A stretch of 51,827 bases of DNA from Moorena sp. SIO3I8 (GCF_010692325.1 NZ_JAAHHW010000046.1:1-51827); one strand, 5' to 3'; positions 36,809 to 45,591 are shown, counted from the first letter of the stretch. Translations and numbers: made by a program. The notes: generated by a model not told the origin, from the letters alone.

Positions 36809-36955
36809 CCTTAGAGCTGATTCGTAAAGTAAATCTTAAGAAGTCTGAAAGCCTTGCTATGATTGTCTTTTCGGTATTAAATAGTTCAATTGTTCTATTT
36901 TAGCGCAAGCCTTATCCTACAAGGTTTAGTGCGAGTTTACGAATCAGCTCTAAGG
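36809..36955. mobile_element. 147-bp MITE with perfect 20-bp terminal inverted repeats
   Basis: CCTTAGAGCTGATTCGTAAA (36809-36828) is the exact reverse complement of 36936-36955. The AT-rich interior has no ORF. The size and ends fit a miniature inverted-repeat transposable element; the parent transposase is not in the window. It lies between two genes, 33 bp before the DUF4058 start. Confidence 0.85.
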
Positions 36956-36987
36956 AAGTATGTTTACAACTCAAATCAAAATGCTAT

Positions 36988-37781
36988 ATGACTAACCCAT
37001 TTCCAGGGATTCATCCCTACCTCGAACAACCGGAATATTGGTCGGATTTCCACAACCAATTGGTGGCGGCTTTGGCTAGAGCATTAATTCCGAAACTGCT
37101 ACCTAAATATCGGGTAGTTACCGATAAGTGGGTTTATAAGATTGCTGGCTCAACCAAGATTGCCATTGGTAGACCCGATGTTACGGTTCAACAAAGCCGA
37201 GATGCTTCAGCTGCAATGGCTACAGCAGTTGCGGTATCTGAACCGTTAGTTCAACCGATTAAGGTAGCTGTTCCTTTACGAGAAGAAGTCCGACAATCCT
37301 ACATCGAGGTTAAAGATGTAGCCACTAAGGAAGTGGTGACAGCGATTGAAGTTATCTCTCCTGCCAATAAACGAGGAGAAGGGCGTCAGAAATACGAGGC
37401 CAAACGGCAGCAGATATTCGAGAGTATGACTCATTTGGTCGAAATTGACCTGTTGCGAGATGGGGAACCTCTACCTGTTTCTAACAGCAGTAATCCCAGT
37501 CATTATCGGATATTAGTCAGTCGTTCTAATACCCGTCCCACGGCTGACTTGTACCTTTTTAATTTATGCGATTGGCCGTAGGCCACGCCAAAGGCGATCG
37601 CATTCCCTCTTTTCGGCTTCCCCTTCTTCCTGGGGATACCGAACCAATGGTAGAATTACAGACATTAGTGGATGAGCTTTATGACCAGTTAGGCTACGAC
37701 TATTTTATTGACTATAGCAGCAATCCGCCATTCCCTTGGTCGGAGGATGATGTGGCATCTTGGGCAGGAGATCGTCGATAA
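36988..37781 (+). pseudogene. DUF4058-family protein, frameshifted by a 26-bp insertion
   Basis: The 5' part (36988-37581) encodes FPGIHPYLEQPEYWSDFHNQ, GRPDVTVQQ, YIEVKDVATKEVVTAIEVIS, ANKRGEGRQKYEAKRQQI and RPTADLYLFNLCD, hallmarks of DUF4058, a family abundant in cyanobacteria with a restriction-endonuclease-like look. The expected continuation RIPSFRLPLLPGDTEP...YDYFIDYSSNPPFPWS lies in another frame and ends at 37781. Removing the 26-bp insert at 37573-37598 restores TGC-GAT-CGC-ATT (C-D-R-I) and one frame of about 255 residues. Function of the family is not established. Unless recoded, the product loses about 65 C-terminal residues. Confidence 0.9.
37568..37598. repeat. 26-bp small dispersed repeat inserted at a HIP1 site
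   Basis: GCGAT (37568-37572) precedes a 26-bp insert (37573-37598) beginning TGGCCGTAGGCCACG and ending GCGAT, so GCGAT is duplicated on either side. Deleting it recreates GCGATCGC. An identical copy is at 37874-37899. It fits the class of very small mobile repeats described in cyanobacteria. Confidence 0.88.
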
Positions 37782-37868
37782 AATTTTTGAATCAGGACAA
37801 GAATGAACAGCAAGATAAATGTTCGCAGATTGCCCAACCTTTGTTTTCCCTGCTCAATTATCCATTAA

Positions 37869-37899
37869 GCGATTGGCCGTAGGCCACGCCAAAGGCGAT
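37869..37899. repeat. Second copy of the 26-bp small dispersed repeat
   Basis: It is identical over 26 bp to the copy inside the DUF4058 gene and again preceded by GCGAT (37869-37873). Here it lies between genes and is followed by GAAGCTAAGC. Confidence 0.88.
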
Positions 37900-38026
37900 G
37901 AAGCTAAGCTTCCGCTAAAAGCGAACGCGACTTAGATAAACTCCCCATAATCCCAGTAAAATTAACCGACGTGAGTTCTTTATCTTCTGCTCTCTCGTTA
38001 TATCTCAATTCCAAGGATTAACGGTT

Positions 38027-38629
38027 ATGTCAAGTCAACTAGAACCCCTACTAAAGCTAATAGTTCCACAATCTTTGGACCTCAACGTCAGTCACCAACA
38101 GTTTGAACAATTAGCTAATGCTAACCGAGACCTGAGATTAGAAAGAACTGCTGAGGGAAAATTGATTGTGAATCCACCAACAGGATGGGAAACCGGTAAA
38201 AGAAATCTAAGTATTAGCAGGCAATTGGGCAATTGGTATGAGGAAAACCCGGAACAAGGAGAAGCATTTGACTCATCTACCGGATTTGAACTTCCCAATG
38301 GCTCCAATCGTTCCCCTGATAGCTCTTGGGTGTCACGTAACCGCTGGGATGCACTGACAGAGGAACAAAAACAAACTTTCCCTAAAGTCTGTCCTGATTT
38401 CGTAATTGAGTTGCGATCAAAGTCTGACAGTCTCAAGGAGCTACAGGCAAAAATGCAAGAGTATATTGACAATGGCTTGCGCTTGGGGTGGCTGATTGAC
38501 CCTCAGAATCGACGGGTTGAAATTTATCGCTCAGGACAAAAAACTGAGGTTATAGATAATCCCAAAGAGTTATCTGGAGAAGCAGTGCTTCCCGGTTTCA
38601 AACTTAAATTACAAGGTATTGTAAACTGA
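38027..38629 (+). CDS. Uma2-family (DUF820) endonuclease-like protein
   Basis: A 200-aa protein of the Uma2/DUF820 family, very numerous in cyanobacteria and carrying a PD-(D/E)XK-like fold. Diagnostic segments are VNPPTGWETGKRNLSISRQL, FDSSTGFELPNGSNRSPDSS (Asp of the putative site), FVIELRSKSDSLKELQAKM (E-x-K) and RLGWLIDPQNRRVEIYR. Biological role is unclear. AAGGAT precedes the ATG. It neighbours a decayed DUF4058 gene, another family of the same type. Confidence 0.93.
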   Translation: MSSQLEPLLKLIVPQSLDLNVSHQQFEQLANANRDLRLERTAEGKLIVNPPTGWETGKRNLSISRQLGNWYEENPEQGEAFDSSTGFELPNGSNRSPDSSWVSRNRWDALTEEQKQTFPKVCPDFVIELRSKSDSLKELQAKMQEYIDNGLRLGWLIDPQNRRVEIYRSGQKTEVIDNPKELSGEAVLPGFKLKLQGIVN

Positions 38630-38724
38630 TTCCCAGGGTAAACCCATCCTACGTTTAACAGCAACTAGAAGATGCTGATAAATTCGTTATTCTCCTGCTC
38701 CAAGTTAAGGACAATTCAGCTATC

Positions 38725-38985
38725 AGCTAATGCGCTACGCGCACGCGTGCGCGTTCAGCTTTTGAATAAAAGAGGTAAGCATTCGTTTAATACTGAGTTA
38801 AATCCCAGCGTCGTTCGCACAGCGTGGCCAAACGCGCCCCGCGTGGCCAAAGGCCAAGGCCAAAGCCTGTGCCACACGCGAACGATGTTTTTTTTGAAGC
38901 TGAACGCGCACGCGTGAGCTTTTAGCTCACCGCTGTTCGCGTAGCTTGGCCAAAGGCCTTTCGCTGAGGGCTGACCGCTGAGGGC
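38725..38985. repeat. Cluster of GTTCGCGTAGCG-type palindromes in 38630-39082
   Basis: GCGCTACGCGCACGCGTGCG (about 38731), TTCGCACAGCGTGGCCAAA (about 38813) with further GTGGCCAAAGGCC copies, ACACGCGAACG (38874), GTTCGCGTAGCTTGGCCAAA (about 38936) and GAGGGCTGACCGCT repeats fill the gap. The ORF predicted here is repeat sequence. Nothing else was seen. Confidence 0.82.
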
Positions 38986-39082
38986 TGACCGCTTACGAAT
39001 TCTTGATAAATTCTTGATTTTCCGGGATTAGCCTTTGTAGCAGGTTAAGGTAGTAAAGAAGCAGTTAGGAGAGTTTACGATT

Positions 39083-39178
39083 ATGGAATCCCATGATTTT
39101 TTGATGTTAGTTCTGTTACTAAGTCCTGGTATGTTGCTTTCAGCAGTGATCATGCTCACCTTTGCCGCTGGTGGCTAA
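39083..39178 (+). CDS. 31-aa single-helix membrane miniprotein
   Basis: ATG at 39083 follows a clear SD (TTAGGAGAG, 9 nt upstream) and encodes MESHDFLMLVLLLSPGMLLS followed by AVIMLTFAAGG. Almost the whole length is one hydrophobic helix with short polar ends. Size and layout match the small subunits of photosynthetic and NDH complexes, but it does not match the Psb/Pet/Psa miniproteins I can recall. The strong SD is the main evidence that it is real. Confidence 0.55.
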   Translation: MESHDFLMLVLLLSPGMLLSAVIMLTFAAGG

Positions 39179-39342
39179 GCTCGACAAAGTCTAATCAACT
39201 ATTCTCTAGCTGGAAAATTAATCAAGCCGTGGGACATACACTTAATTGCCTTGGCTTGGGAGAAATATCTGAGTATTTCTATCAAGAGTATTTCTATCAA
39301 GCAAGAATCCCACGGCACTTTCAAGCTTTAGTGCTGGACGTG

Positions 39343-40053
39343 TTACATTTCCCGAATCACGGTCTGACCATCCTTAACTTCTCCAACTAGAACCAGATCC
39401 GTAACCCCAACAAATAAACCATTTTCCAGAACACCAGGAATATTATTGATAGTTTTTTCTAGCTCAGCTGGGTTATCAATGGCATCAAATTTGACATCAA
39501 CGACCATATTTCCCTGATCTGTAATCACTGGTCCAGCTTTTTTGACCCCCATGCGCAGTTCCGGTTTACCCCCTAGCTTTTCAATGGCATTCATAACTGG
39601 TGTAATTGCCATCGGGATAACTTCTACAGGTAATAGGAAGGTAGACCCCAAGCGGTCAACTATTTTAGTGCTATCCACCACTACGATAAATTGTTTGGCC
39701 AGGGAATCTACAATTTTCTCACGGGTGTGGGCAGCGCCACCCCCCTTAATCAAATTTTTCTGGGGATCGACTTCGTCAGCACCATCAATCGCTACATCTA
39801 TGTGATCAACCGCATCAAGGGTAGTCAAGGGAATACCGTACTGTTTCGCCAAGACTTCTGCCTGGAAAGAGGTGGGGATCCCTACAATATCCTTAATCTC
39901 TCCAGAGTTTAAGCGATCGCCTAAAAACTGAATTGCATAGGCAGTCGTTGAACCAGTGCCTAGCCCCACAATCATTCCCGACTGCACCCGCTTGGCAGCT
40001 GCTTTGCCAACTTCCTGTTTCATTAACTTAATGGGGTCAATTTCTGCACTCAT
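39343..40053 (-). CDS. rpiA: Ribose-5-phosphate isomerase A
   Basis: A 236-aa enzyme interconverting ribose 5-phosphate and ribulose 5-phosphate in the Calvin cycle and pentose phosphate pathway. Family motifs are [20 protein letters not shown] (phosphate loop), [16 protein letters not shown] (catalytic Asp), [17 protein letters not shown] (catalytic Lys/Glu region) and [15 protein letters not shown]. Length is standard. Convergent to the miniprotein gene upstream in coordinates. A short GTGGTTA repeat lies before the start. Confidence 0.97.
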   Translation of the reverse strand: MSAEIDPIKLMKQEVGKAAAKRVQSGMIVGLGTGSTTAYAIQFLGDRLNSGEIKDIVGIPTSFQAEVLAKQYGIPLTTLDAVDHIDVAIDGADEVDPQKNLIKGGGAAHTREKIVDSLAKQFIVVVDSTKIVDRLGSTFLLPVEVIPMAITPVMNAIEKLGGKPELRMGVKKAGPVITDQGNMVVDVKFDAIDNPAELEKTINNIPGVLENGLFVGVTDLVLVGEVKDGQTVIREM

Positions 40054-40581
40054 AACAACGTTAGTGATTAGTGGTTAGTGGTTAGTGGTTAAAACGTAAG
40101 TTTTAATTCACAACTCACAATTTTAAATCGATCGGGTAACAGACGATGCAAAATTACCTGAGCTTGCCAGACTTTCCACCATCAGCGTTAAGCTAATAGG
40201 TAGTTGGTACTGCGCACACAAAATTAACAGCTATCTATCAAGCTCAATAGCTTACTGTTTCGTTAGCTTTAATTTCTTTGGTATTGGTAAGCTATCCTGA
40301 TCTGGCTTAAGACACCATAAACCTATCGGGATTTGCCACTGATCATCAACCAAAAAAAAGAAAAGACTCTCTGTCTGGCAGAATGAGTCAGATATCGATA
40401 TTAAAGTAGCACTATCAGCAGACTGGTCAAACCCAATCTGAGGTGATTAGATCTTTTATTTAAAAATTGCGTGGAAAGCCTGAAGCTTTACAGAGGAATA
40501 AGCCCACGCCTCCCTGACGGGTAGGACGTAGGGCTAATCTTGCCAGAATTGGTAATGGAAATCAGTTAGATTTATCCCAAC
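40054..40581. other. 528-nt gap between rpiA and the RRM gene
   Basis: It contains GTTAGTG repeats near 40065-40090 and, on the minus strand, the terminator at 40350-40389 that should end the RRM transcript. A CCTCCCTGACGGGTAGG segment near 40509 with flanking GCGTGG / CCCACGC may be an old insertion-sequence end. No gene recognised. Confidence 0.55.
40350..40389 (-). terminator. Probable intrinsic terminator of the RRM gene
   Basis: On the minus strand GACTC-at-TCTG pairs with CAGA-GAGTC around a 5-nt loop (9 bp with a two-base bulge), followed by TTTTCTTTTTTTT. Confidence 0.65.
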
Positions 40582-41061
40582 TTAAGAGTTAGTAGTTTGA
40601 GCCGATAACAGTTCTTTCAGCTTCGCCAATTCATTAGCCCAACGGGGATCGGGTTGAATTCCAGCGGGGTCAGATGTAGTCTGTTGCTGCTTACGCTTAG
40701 ACTTATTCTTGTTGTTGTTACGGCGAGGGGGAGGAGTGTTGTTGGCAGATGGGGTTGATTCCTGATTGGGTTTTTCTTTCTCCTTAGATGCTTCTTTGTC
40801 TTGATTCTTGGATCGTGGCAGGGCTTTTTCAATTTTCAAGGTAGTATCCTTGAACATATGACCATTGAACTTTTCAATGAATTGATCAGCCTCCTCATCC
40901 GTTGCCACCGTGACGAAGCCGAAGCCCCGACATTTACCAGTTTTACGATCTTTAATCACTTTTGTGCTAAAGTTTTCACCGGCTTCAGCAAAAATAGCTT
41001 GCAGCTCATCACGGTTTACTTCTTCTTTAGGTAAGTTACCTATGTACAGACGAATAGACAT
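40582..41061 (-). CDS. RRM-type RNA-binding protein
   Basis: A 159-aa protein with one N-terminal RNA recognition motif: RNP2 in SIRLYIGNLP and RNP1 in KCRGFGFVTV. The C-terminal half is lysine, asparagine and glutamine rich (NNNKNKSKRKQQQ), with a short helical tail WANELAKLKELLS. Cyanobacterial Rbp proteins of this kind are often cold-induced and some localise mRNAs to thylakoids. The tail here is longer and more basic than the glycine-rich tails of RbpA types. A long untranslated stretch of about 380 nt lies upstream, suggestive of 5'-UTR control. Confidence 0.92.
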   Translation of the reverse strand: MSIRLYIGNLPKEEVNRDELQAIFAEAGENFSTKVIKDRKTGKCRGFGFVTVATDEEADQFIEKFNGHMFKDTTLKIEKALPRSKNQDKEASKEKEKPNQESTPSANNTPPPRRNNNKNKSKRKQQQTTSDPAGIQPDPRWANELAKLKELLSAQTTNS

Positions 41062-41440
41062 TTAGAGATACCTCCGGGCGATAACAAAAAAAAGAAAAAA
41101 TTGTTGACAGCAGTCACTAGGGTGGATAAAGATAAATTTGAGCGACGAAAACTTGCCACGTCTAGACAATCTTCTGACGTACCTTACCAACCTCAACTGA
41201 ATAGACGGATGCAGTAAAATCAAAACTCCTATATACCACATGTTCGGAGCTACTACGACCCACTCGTTGACCTCTGGTTTACCATTAGCTCCGATTCTAG
41301 TTAACAGTTTTTTACTTACTCTTATCTAATTATTACAGAATGTTTACACCATATCATGGACATAATCAAACATTCAGTCGGTTAGTGATTATAACATTGT
41401 ATATTCCCAGAGGAAAGTCTTAAGCTCTAAAATATAGGTT
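41062..41440. other. Divergent 379-nt intergenic region, likely long 5' UTR
   Basis: It separates the RRM gene (minus) from the DUF2157 gene (plus). An A-rich run (AAAAAAAAGAAAAAATTG) lies just upstream of the RRM start codon. Otherwise nothing recognisable. Long 5' UTRs are usual for cold-responsive RNA-binding protein genes, but none is shown here. Confidence 0.4.
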
Positions 41441-42805
41441 GTGATGCCTTCCGATAAATTTCGTCACCAGTTACGTCAAGAAGCACAACAATGGCAAACA
41501 GAAGGGTTGATTGATGCTGGCCTATACGCTCAATTAGCGGAACGCTATCAATTTAGTGACCTGGAAGTAGCGGCCCGTAATCGATTCGTCGTAATTTTGC
41601 TAGTTCTAGGCAGTCTTCTCTTAGGCTTGGCCATGATCACCTTTGTGGCAGCCAACTGGCAAGCCTGGTCTCGGTGGTTGAAAGTGACCTTGCTTCTGAG
41701 TGTCTTCTTCGGGATCAACATTGCTGGCTTCTATCTATGGCGAGACCCAACCCAAGGTAGGCATTGCCGTTTGGGACAAGGTTTATTACTTTTAGGAGCC
41801 CTGACTTTAGGAGCCAATATAGCACTGATGTCCCAAATGTTCCACCAAAGTGGACCACTCTATCAGTTATACCTGATTTGGGGATTAGGAGTCTTAGCCA
41901 TGGCTTATAGCCTACGCTTGACCCTATTAGGGATGCTGGCAATGGTCTTGATTGGGTTAGGGTATGTGCAAGGAATGTCCCAGCCAGAATTTCTGGCAAT
42001 CACAGAGTTGTCTTGGCTAAGGCTAATCATACAACATATGCCAGTGTTTGCGGGTTTACTGTTTATTCCCCTGGCTTACTGGTGCCGTTCACGATGGATG
42101 TTTCGCTTAAGTGCGATCGCAGTAGTTGCTGCCCTGGAATGGAACTTGATCAACTTCGAGCTATGGCCTTATCCCGGTTGGATTGCTGCGATCGCATGCG
42201 CTCTACCACCAGCCTTGTTATGGTCATACGGGGGTTTCCTGGGAAGAATTCAGCCCAACCTCCAGGAATTTAATAGCACAGCCCGCACCCTTGGTATCAC
42301 CTTCGGAGGCCTATCATTTTATTTTTTGTCTTTCCACGTGTTATGGGATAGTTCACCATCAGTCAAACCGCTAGTTGACGTCACCTCAATACTCTTGGAA
42401 CCTGCTGTGATTGATAGTGTCATTTTAGGTAGCTTCACGATCTGGGCGTGGATAAAACTGTTGCGTCGAATGGACTCAACAACTAAGGTTGTGGCTATTA
42501 TGATTGTGATCAGCGCCCTAGTTCCCTATTGGCATCTCAGTATTGGTATTCTACCCATCATAGCGGTATTCATCTTCAATCTGCTTTTATTCCTAATCGA
42601 CATCGGTTTAATCCGCGCCGGACTAGCAGAGGGGAAACGAGGTTTATTCTGGGGTGGCATGGTGCTACTGACGCTGCAAATTTTGACCCGGATGCTGGAG
42701 TACGATACTGGTTTATTAGTCAAATCCATAGTCTTATTCCTCTGTGGGCTAGGTATTATTGGTGCTGGACTATGGTTTGAGCGCTATTTGAAGTCTGAAT
42801 TATGA
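41441..42805 (+). CDS. DUF2157 multi-pass membrane protein
   Basis: A 454-aa membrane protein with an N-terminal soluble part (FRHQLRQEAQQWQTEGLIDAG, the DUF2157 signature) and about ten or more hydrophobic helices, including FVVILLVLGSLLLGLAMITFVA. The family's function is unknown. It is commonly followed by a GDYXXLXY-domain protein, as here, the two genes separated by a heptamer repeat. The start may be GTG at 41441 or ATG at 41444; no strong SD decides it. Confidence 0.88.
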   Translation: MMPSDKFRHQLRQEAQQWQTEGLIDAGLYAQLAERYQFSDLEVAARNRFVVILLVLGSLLLGLAMITFVAANWQAWSRWLKVTLLLSVFFGINIAGFYLWRDPTQGRHCRLGQGLLLLGALTLGANIALMSQMFHQSGPLYQLYLIWGLGVLAMAYSLRLTLLGMLAMVLIGLGYVQGMSQPEFLAITELSWLRLIIQHMPVFAGLLFIPLAYWCRSRWMFRLSAIAVVAALEWNLINFELWPYPGWIAAIACALPPALLWSYGGFLGRIQPNLQEFNSTARTLGITFGGLSFYFLSFHVLWDSSPSVKPLVDVTSILLEPAVIDSVILGSFTIWAWIKLLRRMDSTTKVVAIMIVISALVPYWHLSIGILPIIAVFIFNLLLFLIDIGLIRAGLAEGKRGLFWGGMVLLTLQILTRMLEYDTGLLVKSIVLFLCGLGIIGAGLWFERYLKSEL

Positions 42806-42833
42806 CTTATGACTTATGACTTATGACCTATGA
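42801..42833 (+). repeat. TTATGAC heptamer array spanning a stop and the next start
   Basis: Four to five ATGACTT units cover the stop codon of the DUF2157 gene and the start of the next gene, setting their spacing. No SD is visible for the second gene, so its translation may depend on coupling. Confidence 0.85.
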
Positions 42834-43498
42834 GCATTAATTCTGAGTATTACCGTCCTATACCAAGCTGGCGATTCTGGGTACCTCTTTTATTTCAAAC
42901 CGCACTAATTATTACTGTTCCCACCCAGGCAATTTACACTACACTGACTGGAAAAACTGTCATCCTTCAGACAGCGCCAGTAGACCCTTATGAACTTTTG
43001 CGAGGCTATTCCCAAACTCTAAGATACTATATCTCTAATCAGGATAACTTGCGCAATCTTCCTGGCTGGCAAAAATTGCCCAAGCAACAACCTAATGGCA
43101 ACAAGGTAACCTTTATCAAGCCTGGTACCCGTTTTTACGTAATTTTAGAAGCACCAGACTCATCCAACTCAACTAAACTACCAATAGCTTGGAAACCAGT
43201 AGGCTTAAGTGCCAAATTCCCTTCCCAACTACCAGCTAATCAGATTCCTATCAAAGGTGTTGCTAACTATGGTTCGATTGAGTACGGATTGGAAACTTAC
43301 TATATGCCAGAAGACCAACGGGAACAAATTAATGAAGAATTAAATAGTGCTAGGCAAGAGAACTCTAACCTACCGATATCACCACCACCAATTGTGATGG
43401 AAATTAAGGTGGATGCTCAAGGGAATGCTTTACCAATCGGAATCTGGGCGCTGGTAAGTAAGGATTCTCAACAGCAGATTCGCAAGTATCGGTTTTAA
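42830..43498 (+). CDS. GDYXXLXY-domain membrane protein
   Basis: A 222-aa protein with an N-terminal membrane helix ([24 protein letters not shown]). The family segment [19 protein letters not shown] is a variant of the GDYxxLxY motif lacking the Asp. A second half ends [15 protein letters not shown]. It usually pairs with DUF2157 membrane proteins and presumably forms a complex with them. Function unknown. Confidence 0.85.
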   Translation: MSINSEYYRPIPSWRFWVPLLFQTALIITVPTQAIYTTLTGKTVILQTAPVDPYELLRGYSQTLRYYISNQDNLRNLPGWQKLPKQQPNGNKVTFIKPGTRFYVILEAPDSSNSTKLPIAWKPVGLSAKFPSQLPANQIPIKGVANYGSIEYGLETYYMPEDQREQINEELNSARQENSNLPISPPPIVMEIKVDAQGNALPIGIWALVSKDSQQQIRKYRF

Positions 43499-43602
43499 GA
43501 GGGAATCGGGAATCGGGAATCGGGAATCGGGAATCGGTAATTGGGAATCGGGAATCGGTAATTGGGAATCGGGAATCGGGAATCGGGAATCGGGAACGGG
43601 GC
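43499..43602. repeat. GGGAATC/GGTAATT heptamer array
   Basis: Fourteen or so 7-nt units (GGGAATC with some GGTAATT) directly follow the stop codon. The rest of the gap to 43819 is the presumed promoter region of the graspetide operon. TATAAT at 43649-43654 is the only promoter-like element seen. Confidence 0.9.
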
Positions 43603-43819
43603 AAATAGTGTAATTCACATTTCACCGTACCCGACCCATGAAAACCGCTATAATGCTTAAATTTTTATAAAGCCTCATCTTATTTAGAAACAAAAAGGAT
43701 ATACATTCCTATGGATAGTTGAGTCAACCATCAAAGTTACTTTGCATCAAACGATATAAGGTGACTTATGACTCATGATGAATAACTGTTAGATATATCT
43801 GGAGAAAATACGTAGCAGG

Positions 43820-44695
43820 ATGAAAGTTTTCCGTGTTTTGCAAGTTTCTGTAATTAAGGTAAGTGAGTCTCCCCTTGTACTCAGTATTCAAGCAGATGGG
43901 CTTGCTGCCACTTCTGGCTGGACAAATCCCCGGTTAGACAACTCAGCAGACCCCAATCCAGATGATTCTGTCCTAGAATTCAGTTTTGATGCTGATAAAC
44001 CGTCAGGTATTAGTCTTCCAAGACTGACGCCAATCACGGCTTGTGTTGACTTTACACCGACCAATGGTGCAGATGCGGTAATTGTTTCTGCCCGAATCAA
44101 TTGTATTACGGTTCATGCTGCTGAGTTCCTCAAGCCTGGCGAGTCAAGCCCTCGACCCACGACATTGGCAGTAGGAGAAGAGGAACCTACGACACTAGCA
44201 TTGGGAGAGGAAGACCCTCAAGTTACTACACAGGCACTAGGAGAGGAAGATCCTCAACCGACTACACGGGCATACGGAGAGGAAGACCCTCGATTTACTA
44301 CACAAGCTCAACCAACTACACGGGCATACGGAGAGGAAGAACCTCAACCAACTACACGGGCATACGGAGAGGAAGAGCCTCGATTTACTACACAGGCATA
44401 CGGAGAGGAAGAGCCTCAAACGACTACACTAGCATACGGAGAGGAAGAGCCTCGATTTACTACACAAGCTCAACCGACTACACAGGCACTAGGAGAGGAA
44501 GCTCAACCGACTACACAGGCACTAGGAGAGGAAGAGCCTCAACCGACTACACGGGCATACGGAGAGGAAGATCCTCAAGTCACTACACAGGCACTAGGAG
44601 AGGAAGAGCCTCAACCGACTACACGGGCATACGGAGAGGAAGGACCAACAACTCTAGCACTGGGTGAAGAGAGTAGTCCATTTGGTCGGTACTAA
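43820..44695 (+). CDS. Graspetide precursor with 14 complete TTxAxGEE cores
   Basis: A 291-aa precursor of a ribosomally made omega-ester peptide. Residues 1-113 are an unusually long leader/N domain (MKVFRVLQVSV...ITVHAAEFLKPGESSPRP). From Thr114 there are 14 complete TTxAxGEE units (for example TTLAVGEEEP, TTQALGEEDPQV, TTRAYGEEEPRF) and two shortened TTQAQP units, then a SSPFGRY end. TTxxxxEE is the core of plesiocin-type graspetides, where Thr hydroxyls are joined to Glu side chains by an ATP-grasp ligase. The stop overlaps the ATG of such a ligase (TAATG). I see neither the microviridin PFFARFL nor the plesiocin LFIEDL leader motif, so leader recognition may differ. Up to 28 ester bonds could form if every complete core is modified. 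Confidence 0.88.
   Translation: MKVFRVLQVSVIKVSESPLVLSIQADGLAATSGWTNPRLDNSADPNPDDSVLEFSFDADKPSGISLPRLTPITACVDFTPTNGADAVIVSARINCITVHAAEFLKPGESSPRPTTLAVGEEEPTTLALGEEDPQVTTQALGEEDPQPTTRAYGEEDPRFTTQAQPTTRAYGEEEPQPTTRAYGEEEPRFTTQAYGEEEPQTTTLAYGEEEPRFTTQAQPTTQALGEEAQPTTQALGEEEPQPTTRAYGEEDPQVTTQALGEEEPQPTTRAYGEEGPTTLALGEESSPFGRY
44159..44660 (+). repeat. In-gene tandem repeat encoding the graspetide cores
   Basis: Units of about 36 bp (12 codons), with some of 30-33 bp, share ACTACA, CGGGCATAC/CAGGCACTA and GGAGAGGAAGA. Near-identity at the DNA level, including silent positions, indicates recent expansion by slippage or recombination. The two TTQAQP units are internal deletions of one repeat. Confidence 0.9.
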
Positions 44696-45591
44696 TGATT
44701 AAATCAGCAGATGGTGGATGTTTGCTTGTTGCAGGTGGGGAGTTAGATCCAAATCTCACTCGGTTGATTGAAGTTGCTCAAGGTCAACAAGTCCCGATTT
44801 GCGATTTACGCCATGGGCAAGAAGAAAGTCCGAAATTGTCATGGCATCTTACTCAAAGGCATCTCAGAGTTGAAGCTCCAGTTCTGTCTGTAACCGGAGC
44901 TTTTATTCGGTATGACGTTTTTGGTAATCTTAACGCTCCGAACTCTGGGGCATCACAACGGGCATCGGGTTGGTATCAAACCCTCTATGGTTGGTTGCTA
45001 TCGCAAAACCAGATCCGGTTGTTCAATCGTCACCATGTACCTGCAGTTGGCAATAAGCCAGCAATGCTGATACTAGCGCAACAGTTAGGTTTGCAAATCC
45101 CTGATACTTGGATCACCAACGAAGCCGAGGAATTGGGAAAATATTCTGCGGGGAGTGCGATTGCTAAACCCGTTGCTGGGGGTGATTTTTGTTATTCCCT
45201 AGAGCAATTGTACTCCTCTATCCAGTTTCGTAATGGTTGTGCTGCGATGCCAGCCATTGTCCAAAATCGTTTAGTAGCCCCAGAAGTACGGATCTATGTC
45301 GTAGGGAATCATGCCTTTGCTTTTGAAATCCGTAGTCAGCATCTAGATTATCGGGTTAAACCAGATGCTGAGGTGATTCCACTCGAAACAGTTCCGCAAG
45401 AAGTAGAGTTGCTACGCAAATTAATGGTCGCTTTACAGATGGATTTTGGGGCGGCTGACTTCAAAACCGATCCACACACCAAACAACTTGTATTTTTGGA
45501 ACTCAATAGTTCCCCCATGTTTGTTAGGTTCGATCAAGTTTTGAATGGGGCGCTATGTGAAGCAATGATTGAGACCTTAGTGGTTTCTTGA
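44695..45591 (+). CDS. ATP-grasp graspetide ester/amide ligase
   Basis: A 298-aa ATP-grasp enzyme, RimK/MvdD-like. The N domain holds VTGAFIRYDVFGNL. The ATP-grasp core has NKPAMLILAQQLGLQIPDT (Lys121), SAIAKPVAGGDF (Lys158), PAIVQNRLVAPEVRIYVVG and the metal-binding LELNSSPMFVRFD (Glu269, Asn271). It should phosphorylate core Glu side chains and join them to Thr hydroxyls, making the macrocyclic peptide. The start overlaps the precursor stop by one base, so one ligase is coupled to one precursor. No protease, transporter or acetyltransferase gene adjoins it, so processing must rely on genes elsewhere. Confidence 0.9.
   Translation: MIKSADGGCLLVAGGELDPNLTRLIEVAQGQQVPICDLRHGQEESPKLSWHLTQRHLRVEAPVLSVTGAFIRYDVFGNLNAPNSGASQRASGWYQTLYGWLLSQNQIRLFNRHHVPAVGNKPAMLILAQQLGLQIPDTWITNEAEELGKYSAGSAIAKPVAGGDFCYSLEQLYSSIQFRNGCAAMPAIVQNRLVAPEVRIYVVGNHAFAFEIRSQHLDYRVKPDAEVIPLETVPQEVELLRKLMVALQMDFGAADFKTDPHTKQLVFLELNSSPMFVRFDQVLNGALCEAMIETLVVS

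Noticed and set aside
38672-38917. 81-aa ORF after the Uma2 gene
   Set aside because: It is made of dispersed GTTCGCGTAGCG/GTGGCCAAAGGCC palindromes.
43404-43625. Minus-strand ORFs with repeated SRFPIPD peptides
   Set aside because: They come from the GGGAATC heptamer array read in frame and overlap the GDYXXLXY gene.
44237-44419. Cys/Ser-rich minus-strand ORF with repeated RLFLSVCPCS units
   Set aside because: It is the complement of the graspetide core repeat; the plus-strand frame has the coupled ligase and the known core motif.
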